This document shows positions 12,501 through 26,900 of a DNA stretch of 64,000 nucleotides, one piece after another (position 1 is the stretch's first letter; every line of letters starts with the position of its first letter). Origin of the DNA: Polydactylus sextarius (Eukaryota; Chordata; Actinopteri; Polynemidae). The notes beneath the pieces are model-generated. The model did no database searches and had not been told where the DNA came from. It worked only from the letters and a program-made list of their open reading frames with translations. The stretch spans positions 12,987,313-13,051,312 of the forward strand of contig CM028909.1 of assembly GCA_016801845.1 (NCBI GenBank), given 5' to 3'. The translations under genes were made by a program, and so were the position numbers.

Positions 12501-15466
12501 CCTTTTCTCTGCTGTTCTCTACACCTCCCCTTACCCTTTCCTATGCAAATGTCATCACTGCCCACTATAAATACACCTATTTTGCCATCCTCTCCTGCAC
12601 TGTCACACAAGGGTCTTTTTTTACTCAAGAGACAAATTGCAGGGTTTCTCCTTCTTTCCAACTTCACTCCCAGGATGACTTCAGTGCTCTGTCCTCATTT
12701 TAACTCCAGAAAGTCCTCCCATTCAGCCTCTGTACTATTTCTCCTTTTGCTTTCTGTCCCTAGCAGCACATTAGCGCTTGGTGCTGGTAGAGAAAGGACA
12801 GGGTTGGAGGGACGAGTGAGGGCTGAAAGTAGTGCTAGATCTCGTGTATCTAGACCAGAAGCTGCAGAGGGAGATGATGGCGAGCTGTGGAGGGACCCAG
12901 GTGCAACTACAGGCCTCATGTCTGTGCTTTCTACAGGAGAAGGTGGACTGTGGGAGCCCAGAAGTTCCTCTCGTTGTGTACCTATACCATCCGGAATGGC
13001 CCTGTGCCAGAACATTGGTTATGATGCTATGAGGATGCCCAACCTGCTGGGCCATGAATCTCCAGCTGAAGCTGTTCAACAAAGTGCCAGCTGGTTGCCG
13101 CTACTTGCCAGAGAATGCCATCCTGACGCCCGCATCTTTCTATGCTCTCTCTTTGCACCCATCTGCCTTGACAGGTAAGTTTGATCATTGGGGTTTTTGT
13201 TTCTGTTTCCCCTTCAAGTCACCTTTTAACTTTATATTGCAATTGTGATTTCCACGTGAAAATGTCACTTGATATTGTAGCATAGTAGCCAGGGTCCAGG
13301 AGCAAAATCACACTTACAATGGGTTACAATAATTGGAAAAGAAATGATTAAAATGTTAGTGAGTACTGTTTGAGTACTGACAAAGCTGAACATCACCAGG
13401 GTCATTGAGGTTCAACGCCCTTCTTAAAGCAATGCAAATTGATCGTAGTCTCTGACAAAAGGCCCTAGTTTCACACAGAAACAAATCCCTCAAAGCACTA
13501 CAATCACCTTTTAGCACTTCTCAGTTGAGAAAAAAAAAAAGAAGCAGCCAAATGGTATCTAATCAGTGTAGTTTCTTCCCAGCCACTTCCCCACTGCTGA
13601 TTGAATTCTTTTAATCAATTATTTTCTGTCTGTGTTCCCACTCCATCTCTTCTTTATCAGGTTTATATCACCCTGCAGGAGTTTATGTGAATCTGTACGG
13701 GATAGCTGTGCACCAATCATGAGTTGCTATGGTTACCCCTGGCCAGAAATTTTGCGCTGCGACCAGTATCCTGCAGACCATTTCATGTGCATCTCCTCTG
13801 TAACCAACTCCACTGTTCTCACAGGGGGGCGTAGAGGTAAGAAATTGACTGCACGGACACATGATTTAGCTGACTTTATTTAACAACCAACTCAATTAGT
13901 GGTCTGACCATTTCAGTGCCTGTGGCAAGCTGTCGTGACTGTGAGCTGGAAGAAGCTTCCTCCTCAAAAGACACATTGGAGACCTTTTGTAGGAGTGATT
14001 TTGGTGAGTATCAGTATTCTTCCACCACTTTTCTTCTTTCTAGTCCTATTCTTGATTACATATTTTATAAATTCTTCATTAACTCTATACAACAACAAAT
14101 AACTGGTATCAATTATAATTATGTTTATCTGCTTTCTTCCTAGTTGTGAAACTGCGTCTATCACGGCTCAAGTATAGTCCAATAAGTCTATCTCAGTTCT
14201 CGCTGGCTGCCAAGCTGGATGTTCTGAAGCATGGACCCCTGTTAGGTGGACAGATCCGCTCCCACATTGAGCTGTGGCTAGAGAGGGATGCTACCTGCGT
14301 GAGGAACATGACACGGCACCACCCACGAGGCGGCACCTTCCTAGTGACAGGCACAGTGCAGGGGGGTCGCCTGGTGGTCAATAAGGCTTACGCTTGGCAA
14401 AAACGAGACAAGAACCTGATGGCAGCTGCACGCAAATGGAAACATCACAGATGCAGGATCTAAGATTTGATTAGTAAAGTTGAAAGAACTGAAGCATAGG
14501 GGTAGTGCAGAATTTAACCCTAAGCCAAGAGCTGTAAATAATGCTTGGATTAGTCTATTCAAACCATGTTCAAACTTCTGTGGTTGAGGAAGCGATAATA
14601 CACTAGTCACAAAGGAGCTTATAATGTATCAGCACTCTCCCTCAGGCAGTGGAGGTCAAAGAAATAAAAGGTGTGTATTAGAGAATGTACATAATGTATC
14701 TGTGAATTTTAAGTAAATATTACTGCTCTATATTTCTATATCTTGCCAGTTATTCAGATCCTACCCAAAGACTACAATGTACTTACCAAACAGCAGAGGT
14801 TTCAAGCTTAGTGTCTTCATGTCATGTGTTCTGTCCGGCACAAGGGACACCTGCTGAACATGTCCCACCTGCAGATGTACAGGAGACGATTATAATGTAG
14901 TCACATTAAATCCTAATAGTTTTTTGTTTTTCGTTTTTTTTTTTTTTTTTTTGCACTTTTTGAGTAGCTACTGTTTATTAGTCTGTAAATCACGGTCAAT
15001 ATCCACACTTACTTGGATAACATTACACTTTACTCCTTAAAAACAACACATTTTTTTCATACTGAAAGGATCCCTCTCATCTTACCCGTATCCCCTCAAT
15101 GCGAGGAAGACTGAAACTTTGAGTGTAGTCCTCTACATGTAGCTCTCTGGGAGCTGGGGCAGGATGGGGTAAAGGGCTGCCACTGTCACTGACTGATGCC
15201 GAGGAGGCCCCGTCTCCATTCACCAGATCCCCGGGTCCGTTGTTGTAGTGCACGTAGAGCAGCAGGGCGATAATATTCAGGATGTACACATGAAAGAAGA
15301 CCATGACCACGACGAAGTAAGCCCGAGAGCAGACATTACTTCTCTGGATGTGGATCCGAGTGGAGCGAAAAGGAGAATTGTATGGCGACGACGATGGTTT
15401 GTCACTGACATTGGACTCCTCTTGCTCCAGTAGTTTCTCCAGAGTTTCTTCTATTTCGTCATCCAT
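6596..15466 (-). CDS. p4htm: Transmembrane prolyl 4-hydroxylase (P4H-TM), complete, with substituted iron ligand
   Basis: P4H-TM is an ER-membrane 2-oxoglutarate dioxygenase linked to HIF-alpha hydroxylation. Nine exons: 15466-15086, 14868-14787, 10225-10029, 9857-9767, 8681-8519, 8419-8234, 7876-7786, 7583-7460, 6810-6596. Phases agree throughout, giving 1530 nt and 509 residues. Residues 50-73 are one hydrophobic span after SNVCSRA, as in human P4HTM. EF-hand 1 is canonical (D209 to E220, DLNQDGFLQKQE); EF-hand 2 (about 245-260, EARPTGMLTLEDF) has lost its acidic ligands. The landmarks HTWLYQG, LSEPLQV, CRYLTV, FPVADNRTY, GNLRIKP and WVNVDP fix the identity. The proximal iron pair is present as H337-x-D339 and the 2OG-binding Lys as K460. 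The distal His (SLHGG in mammals) is R450 (SLRGD, codon CGT at 6778-6776). Introns are short except intron 2, which houses another gene. Probably one of two teleost p4htm copies. Confidence 0.93.
11390..11605 (+). repeat. Fish interspersed-repeat 3' tail (non-LTR/SINE type)
   Basis: The pyrimidine-rich lead, the phrase GTTAAAAGGGAGTTTTTCCT at 11461-11480, then GTGCCTTGAGATAA, a CACTATACAAATAAA motif and a terminal TTGAATTGAA are the signature of a very common fish repeat tail that also occurs in many fish mRNAs. The exact family (L2-like tail or SINE) cannot be named without a repeat library. Boundaries are approximate, especially on the left. Confidence 0.7.
12566..12573 (+). promoter_or_regulatory. 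TATA box of the nested sFRP gene, with an upstream octamer
   Basis: TATAAATA lies 102 bases before the ATG at 12675, so transcription would start near 12595-12600 with an 80-base leader. An octamer-type ATGCAAAT (POU-factor site) lies at 12543-12550. Together they suggest a focused, developmentally regulated promoter inside the p4htm intron. The motifs are seen directly; their use is inferred. Confidence 0.55.
12675..14463 (+). CDS. Secreted frizzled-related protein (sFRP1/2/5-sizzled-crescent group), complete
   Basis: A secreted Frizzled-CRD plus netrin-domain protein; relatives bind Wnt ligands or inhibit Tolloid/BMP1 proteases outside the cell. Four exons: 12675-13174, 13661-13836, 13917-14003, 14144-14463. 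Phases agree and give 1083 nt and 360 residues ending in TAA. Residues 19-36 are a signal-peptide core (SASVLFLLLLSVPSSTLALG). The Frizzled CRD runs from about C101 (CVPIPSGMALC) to C210, with the hallmarks MPNLLGHE, FLCSLFAPICLD, CRSLCESVRDSC and YPWPEILRCD. The netrin-like domain follows from about 230 (CRDCE, TFCRSDF) and ends KWKHHRCRI. The roughly 63 residues between signal peptide and CRD are longer than I recall in sFRP1, 2 or 5. The whole gene sits in p4htm intron 2 on the opposite strand. Which subfamily member it is (sfrp2-like, sizzled or crescent) could not be decided, so no symbol is given. Confidence 0.9.
14663..14668 (+). terminator. Poly(A) signal of the nested sFRP gene
   Basis: AATAAA lies 200 bases after the sFRP stop codon. 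It would end the transcript near 14685, about 100 bases before p4htm exon 2 (14787), so the two genes need not share exonic sequence. Confidence 0.6.
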
Positions 15467-19260
<3,794 letters not shown>

Positions 19261-19423
19261 AAGGAGGGAAATCAACATTTAGCTTCTTAAGTTGTGTGTC
19301 GTGGGGAATCGTTTAGCACAACATTATTTTTTTTCTGTCCATCTCAATGTGGGATGTCCAGATTGAAAATCATGCGCATTCGTCAATGCCTTTGCCCTTG
19401 TGTTGCACCCTAAATCAAACATC

Positions 19424-19507
19424 TCACCAGTAACTCACAGAAGTCCCACTCCTGTGTTAATATATTAATATTAACACAGGAGTGGGACAACTGTGGGTTA
19501 CTGGTGA
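19424..19507. repeat. 84-nt near-perfect inverted repeat (long hairpin)
   Basis: Two 40-base arms (19424-19463 and 19468-19507) flank a 4-base loop ATTA. The inner 21 base pairs are perfect (GTCCCACTCCTGTGTTAATA plus T against its complement). The outer 19 pair except for a two-base internal mismatch and one G.U-type position. The size resembles a pre-miRNA or a tiny fold-back element. No flanking target duplication was seen. Confidence 0.9.
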
Positions 19508-22500
19508 CCAAGATACTGGTGACTAAAATAGCATAAAAATATATTACTGTGTATATTTTTATCCTATCTTAGTGTCTTGGTGCAACAATGACAAAATTAC
19601 AGTTTTGGTTATATAGCTTACAATCTTTAGAAATATCATAAAAAAAAAAAAAAAGACTTTTGTTGCATATTTGCATGCATTTACTTTTTTGCAAACATGC
19701 TCGTATTTTGGCTCAAAGTAGTTTCTCGAAACTAGTTAAGAAACTAGTTATGCAGCTGCACCAGATTCACCTACATCTGTGTCTTCTGCTTTCACTGTCA
19801 TCCTGTCAAAGTGTCCTAAAATCATGTATAATGATCCAAAACTATGAAATTTCATCTGGCCAATCATTCAACTACACTGTGCATCATTTTAGGATGAAAT
19901 GATGATGATTATTATATCATGTCTTTGGAAAAAAAAATTAGTACTGGCATTAAAGTTTTATCTGATGTAAAAGTAAATAGTATTATACTATATTTAATTT
20001 TTGCACCCATCTTACATGTATATAATATAAAAAAGGAAAAAAAATGAAATTTGATGTTGTGACAATGAATCCAGCGGCATTATTCAGGCCTAAGTAAAGT
20101 TTCAAGAATGTTTCTGCACTTTGTTTGACCCCTTTGAGCCAAATCTCTCTAAAATCGTGGCAGCAGGCACCTAGTTCTCCTTCCTCCTCTTGTGGCTGAA
20201 ACTGGCATTTCAGATCTTTTTGCAGTCCTGTCCTATTTTTTTTTTCTGCTTATTCATTCATCTTCTTTCCATCATTCTGCTTATTTTACTTTGGAGAGTT
20301 ACATGAAGTGGTTGAAGAGATACTGAGGACGAGCCACTGGGTTTATAAGAGGATCTTTCAGGGTCATCTGGTTGTTTATGTGTGTGTTTGTGTGGCTGCA
20401 TGTATGATTGTGTAGTTGGGCAGATTTGTGCATTACTCATGCATCCTCAGGCCACTGTACCAAGCAGTGCCACAGAGTGCCCGTCACACTCTGCCACATT
20501 GTATGCGTGTGTATGCATGCGTATGATTCATGCGCGGCTGAATAGCCAAAAAAATGCTTGTTTGTTTGACATGAAAAGGAAACAAAGAGAAGTACAGGAG
20601 GTAAGACGATATCTAGCTGAAACTAAATAATCCCATGGTCATACAAGCTGTCAAAAACTTCCATTCTGTTCCGATGAAATACTTCTCAGTATCTTTGCGT
20701 GTTTGTGCATCAGTATGTCAAACATGCAGTTAGCTGCCTTGTGTATTGTGTGTGTGGATCCTGCAGACTCAGGTCTTCAGGTTTGTTCATTCATTGCCTC
20801 CGAGAGGCAGAATTGGCAGAGTAATCCCAGAGCTAGGCTGGCAAGGATTGAATGCTGCAGTGCTGTGTGAAATCCCAACTTCTCAAACACTATGTTACTT
20901 AAAGTTTTTTGTTTTTTACAGCGGAGTGTGTGAGTCTGTAATATGATGGAGAGTGTGGAGATTCGGAGAGACAAGAGAAATGAGAGTCATGAATTCTCAG
21001 CTTTTTGCCTGTCTCTGTTTTCTTTCTTCTACTCTTCACCTCAGAGACAGAAACTGCGGTTCCAGACTGGGCCTGTAGCCTAGCAACCCAAATGGTGTGT
21101 GTGTCTTGAATAAACCAGACTGTGTTTCTCCTCTGTCCTCTCCAGGGGTGTGTCAGTTCACCTCACCTCTATGCTGCCACATCCATGCAACCACCCACCC
21201 ACACACACATATACACACGGAAACAGATGCGCACATGCTCACAGATGACACACAAATCAAGTCAGTGCGAAGTTGGAGAATGTTTTACTTCTTCACGTCT
21301 TTGTATCACTTACTTATTAATCACCATTGATGAATTGTGAACTTATCAATGGTGCCATGGTTTACTTTCAAACACTAGCAAAACAGCAGGAGAGCCTGTA
21401 CTGTCTTTGAAGGAGTGAGAGAGTGGCCTCCGTCATCTGGACTGTGTCTCTCTGTTTAGTGGGAGTTATATATCCGAGCTGTTCGTGGTTTGCTGGGTGT
21501 CTGGTGAGTGTGGCCTGCACATGCTGCAGTCTGGAGCCACATGTCTCGTCCCACTCACTGATGTGCCTCTGCCAAGCCATTGCCACGTCCATCTGCACCA
21601 GGCAGGACACAACATTCAATGCACATTCACAACACTTCATTCTTTCTGAAACTTGTTGTGTTCTGAAGTTGACCAACATTGTCATAAACTTCTGAAACAC
21701 TCCCCAAATTTGTCTTGCATTGTACTTAAGTCTTGTGCTAATTGTAGACTAGTTTAGTTTATTTGCGCTAAACTAATATTGTAGCAAAGACTTAAAATAA
21801 GGAAATGTCAACATCGCATCACAACTGGCTAGGAGGATAATTAAAAGTAACATTAAATGTGACATCAGACAAGAATGTTTTTATTTGCATGCATACACTG
21901 ATATACAGATAATGAGATAGAGTGATGAAAAGTTGTTGGGATGTCTGGCAGTTCATTTTCTAAATGAGAAGATGGAACTTGCACATGAACTAAATAGAAA
22001 GTCATTAGTGGATTTTTTTTTAATATTAAATGTATTTTGTGCTGAAGTTGTGGAGCTGTTTACAGGACAAACTACAAACTGTCTTATTTTTTCACAGTAT
22101 AAATAAATTAGAAAGATATATCATATATAATATGAAATGGCTTCCTGAAGTGTTTCCCATTACGAGCTGTTGGGTAATGACATTTCCACTGCATTAGTGT
22201 TTGGGTGAATTCAACAGAGATAAGATGACAACTGAAATGAGTCATTACAGTGTTTCCGTGTGTGTAAATTGGTGCAAGCGCAAGTGTGTGTTAGTGATAA
22301 CATTGGTATTTCTTTATCTGGCTAAGTAGTGGATTATAATCTGCTGCTGTCTCATGAGGTGAGTAATTTATTCCTGAAAATACATGGTTGGTGGATGCAA
22401 GGTTGCATGAGGAGAATCCAATCTTCTCGTTCACACGAGTTTCCTCTTCTCCACTGAAGTCTGGGAAATTATGCAAATGAGGGGGGAGGGAGATTCGTTC

Positions 22501-22869
22501 CATACTGATAATCCACGGTGACGGATGATATGAAATGAATGTGCGATGCTCTCCTTTGAGTCTTTGTTTCTTTCTTGAACTTTTTTTTCAATCTCATAGG
22601 AATGCCTCCGGCTGAGATGCAAACCACATCCAGCTGGACTCTTGTAAATTGGCAGAGGCAACGTTGTTAGCAATGGATACTCGCCTAAACGCATCTTCTA
22701 GTGAAATAAAGCCAGTTGTCCTGAATGAGGATAGCTGGGTTTGAATTCCCTCAGAGCACTGACTGCCTCTAATAGGCCTGAAAGACTGAGAGCCTGAAAG
22801 GATGAATGGCTTTTGTTGAAGCCTCCAAGGTTGGACACAAAGAGAAAGGCAGTGTGTGTCTGTGCATGC

Positions 22870-22940
<71 letters not shown>
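22870..22940. repeat. (TG)n microsatellite
   Basis: About 70 bases of TG repeat with two CG interruptions near 22896-22901, in cdk16 intron 1. Confidence 0.95.
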
Positions 22941-22941
<1 letters not shown>

Positions 22942-23646
22942 ACGTCAGCTCCTAAACCCTTATGGGTTAGATAGAAGAGGCAGGAAGTGGAAGGGAGACA
23001 GAAATACTCTGCTGCTTCTACCTCCAGGCCAGTAAAGCAGAACACGATGCACAAAAAGTGATTTCAACACAGTTATGCAAGCACACACATACTGTACATA
23101 CACACATAAACTAGATTTTAAATGTCTGCTGAGAGGCACTCGTAACAATAACAGTAACTTTGAAAGCTCTGTGACATTGAGAGGTATACGCACATAGAAA
23201 TACAAAACATACATAGTGGGGTCACCATGGCATATGAAGAGCACTTTACTGGAAAAAATAACATGTGCTTTTCCCTCCATTTCTTTCTCCTGTAAAGCTG
23301 CCATATACTAATCTTCCATCTGAGCTTGATTAGGTTTAACCTCTGAAGACTAAGCTATAGATCATGTGTGGTTACGTACGGTATACACAGAGTAGGAGGA
23401 ACTTTAATTTGTGGGTCATATGATAATTTTGTCTGCCATTGTCGGGATTTGAATACAGTAGAAGTGAACTGTAATTTTTATACTTAATTTCTGATTTCTG
23501 ATGGAAAAGCTAGTGAAATATGTGCCAAATACAGCTCGTCTGCTCTCGTCTGAAACCTCAGGGGAGTTGCAGAGTCAGCCATTTACATGTTTTTTTTTGT
23601 ACATTTTTTGTTTGTTGCTCTCTTTCTCTGTGTCTCTCTGGGCCCG

Positions 23647-23679
<33 letters not shown>

Positions 23680-23983
23680 GTGTCTTTTATTCTGCAGTGT
23701 TTGCACTTGGGATACATAACAATGAGAACACACGCCGCGTGAGCAAACACAATCATCGGCAGGCCCAAAGAACTGCAGAAAATGCGCAGAGGCTGCACTG
23801 CAGTAGTTTCACTGTACAATGCCGATTAAAGGGGCTCTATCTGTGGATGGTCATAATAAGAACAATGTCCGTGATTGTGATGATGGAGATGCAGGTGGTG
23901 CTGAAGATGATAATGATGATGTTTCGTTGCATTTCCATCTCCTCTCCCCTCAGCCCGTGGGCCCTGGTGGTGCGGTTGAGAAG

Positions 23984-26900
23984 ATGGACAGGATGAAGAT
24001 AATCAAGCGGAGGCTGTCCATGTCTCTACGCAGCGCTCGGCCTGTTGACGACTCCTTGTCTGAATTGGCAGAACAGATGGCCTTGGATGAGCCAAACGCA
24101 GCCAGGGACAATGGTGAGACATGTAAACTAGTGCTCTGACATGTACATAGGTACATAGGTACTGTCACACAAGCACACTGTATGTTCGCACATATGTATG
24201 TATTTTGAACTATGCATTGAAGTGAGGTGCAGCGTACTCACCATGTAACATACTATACATTGTCACCAAGTCATTAGTCTAGTCTTTTATCACACAGGAG
24301 CAGGATAACTAAGTTATTACAGAGTAGTTTGTTATGTAATCCACCAATTAAAGACCTTATACCTTCATATGGAGCACTTTCAGCACACAAGGAAGCATTT
24401 ACAGATGCAGTGGTTTGCAAATGAAGTTGGATTCGGAGTCAAAATAGAGGTTGTAACTGATCAATGCAAGAAAGTTATGCAAAACAATGGCAGGTATTGC
24501 ACTGTCCTATACTATTTTATATCTACAGTTTATACTGACCTGTCACATAAAATGATGCATTTGGTGAGGTCTCACAAAAGATGTGTGCTCATGTTTCAAG
24601 AATAGGTTTGTATGTTAATATTTATCATATCCGCTGCTCATAAAGTCATACGGTCATGCTTAAAAAATACATACAAAGTTTCAGCCATTTTAACCTTCAT
24701 CGTCGTTCCCTCATCATCAGCGTTGTCACCATCGCTTCACTGTTCACTCTGCTTCATCAGGTCAGTCATCAAGACTAACGCAAGCGATGCAATGGAAATG
24801 TAAGTGAGTTCACAAAGCTGTGTTGTGAATTCATATTCATACATTTGTGTCTTCACTTGAGTGAAACAGAATGTTTTAGTTTGGAGGAGAAAGTGCAAAA
24901 AGCAATGTCATTCTGAGTAACTCTGGGTGCCATCTGGTGGGCATCTTCCAGGACTGCAGGTCCCACTTTCAGGGGAAGAAAAAAAAAAATCAGATACCTC
25001 ACCTGGCAGAAACAGTATGCGAGTGTGAGCAGTCTTTGTGTCTGTTCACGTCTTTATCTTGCTCTCAGGCAGAATCCAGGTCAGAACACACAGCAAGGGA
25101 GTTTACCTGTGTTTCAGCAAAACGCTTTTGTCTCGAACAAAAACAGTCAGAGTAAAAAAACCAAAAAGAAATGTCTCAGTGTTCAAATATAGCTGTGCTA
25201 TGCTGTGTTTTAGGCTAGAGGTGTTGGCTGCCTAGCAGTGTTGATACAAATAGTGATGATGTTTGTTTGGTGTTGCTGCTGTTATTCTGGTTCTGTGCTG
25301 CATTATCCAAATCGTCACCTGATTAATGTTAGTCATGGCCATTTCTTTTCCTCCTATTTTCATGTCCTTCTCATTCATCTTTAATAGTTCAAGCTGTGTG
25401 AATTCATTTCCAGAGAGTGTGGGGAGCAGGAGAGAGAGTGGGAGGCAGGAAGTGATGCAGAGGAAAGAGAGCAAGAGAGGAACATTAAACTTTAACCACT
25501 GCTATACATCTTCTACTTACCATTTTCTATTGCTCTTTTGCTTCACTGTTTTACCCTCCTGACCTACACATCTCTATTTATCTTAGTCAGGCAGTGCAAA
25601 AAAAAAAAAAAGTGGTAAAAAAACATTCCTCACATTTTTCACAAGTGCTAATTAGAAAGTATGGTGTGGCTGGTGCTGACTTCAGAGCTGCTCTTCCACT
25701 GTGCTCTTGCAGGGTGAATTTCAGGAGAACGTTAAGCTCTAATGCTTGGGGATCACCTTGTGATGTGTAGGAAATGGGGGATTATTAGAAAGAAAACAGA
25801 TGCGATATGTTGCCCCATCCCTGCTCTGTGAAAAGGATTAATTTATATCAGTAAATGTGAAAGATGGGTGACCAGTTATTTGTTTGTCCATAAGCTTACT
25901 TTGACCCACAGACTTTAGTTTAGCCAGCTATATATATAAGCTCTATACAGCTTTATATACGCCTTTTATAAACTCCCTTATCTCCATCATCTGTTTCCTA
26001 CGGTCTGTTTGGTAGTTTCTTGTGTGTACGTCTCTTTCTTTTCTTGATCAGTCTGACTCAACATATTTCCATCATACACACATCATGACATATACACTTT
26101 CCATCGCTGTTTTTTTTTACTGTGTGCCATGACTGTTTCCTTTTTTAACATGAGCACAGTTGCGTTCCCACCTTTTTATCTATCAATACTACACAGTACA
26201 CTGTTCCTACATGTTATGCTACCTTTCTGTGTCTGGTCTCTGTGTGACCTTGTGTCGTGTCTTTTCTTCTTCTTCTCTTTTTTGTCCTGTTCCCTCCTGT
26301 GATTCCTTTCATCTGCCTATTTCTATTTTGCTGCCTCTGTTCTCTTTCCTCTCTTCTGTTCATCAACTTTTAATCCCTCATTCTTCAACCTGCTTTTTCT
26401 GGGTTTGACCTCTCTCTCCCCTTGCTTTTTCTTTCTTTTTTTGTCAACCTGCTTTCTCGTTCCGTGTTTTTTTTTTTTTCTGGAACTTTTTCCCCTTGGT
26501 CCCCCCCTCTCTTTGCCTGTCCGTCTACATCATGTATCTCAGAGCCCGTGGTGGTGTGCGCCGTGCACCCTCCCGCCTCCCATAGTGCTCCCTCCTTCCT
26601 GCGTCAATACGCTGGTCATCTGGGCCGTACTGCCCTGCGCAGAGAACCAGGTGGGGGGCTGGAAAGAGACAGAGCCTTCCTGAGCCTGCACAGGACTGGA
26701 TCTCTGGGTACATACATACACACACACACACATACATTTACATGGTGATGTATGCATACAATTATAAACACACAGACATTTACTTTTTATTGATAATAAA
26801 AAAAAAAGTTTGATTTATTTTTTATTTTCTGTACTGTGACTTCCTGTCACAGTGTCACACCTGTATTTACTCAATTGCTACACTTGCTATTGCTATACTT

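Larger units (their letters stand above)
10226..14786 (-). other. p4htm: p4htm intron 2, 4.6 kb, containing a nested gene
   Basis: This is by far the longest p4htm intron. It contains a complete secreted frizzled-related gene on the plus strand (12675-14463) and a fish interspersed-repeat tail at about 11390-11605. The stretch 10290-11380 is AT-rich with no exon seen. The stretch 11606-12560 upstream of the nested gene would hold its distal promoter; no exon was recognised there. Confidence 0.85.
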
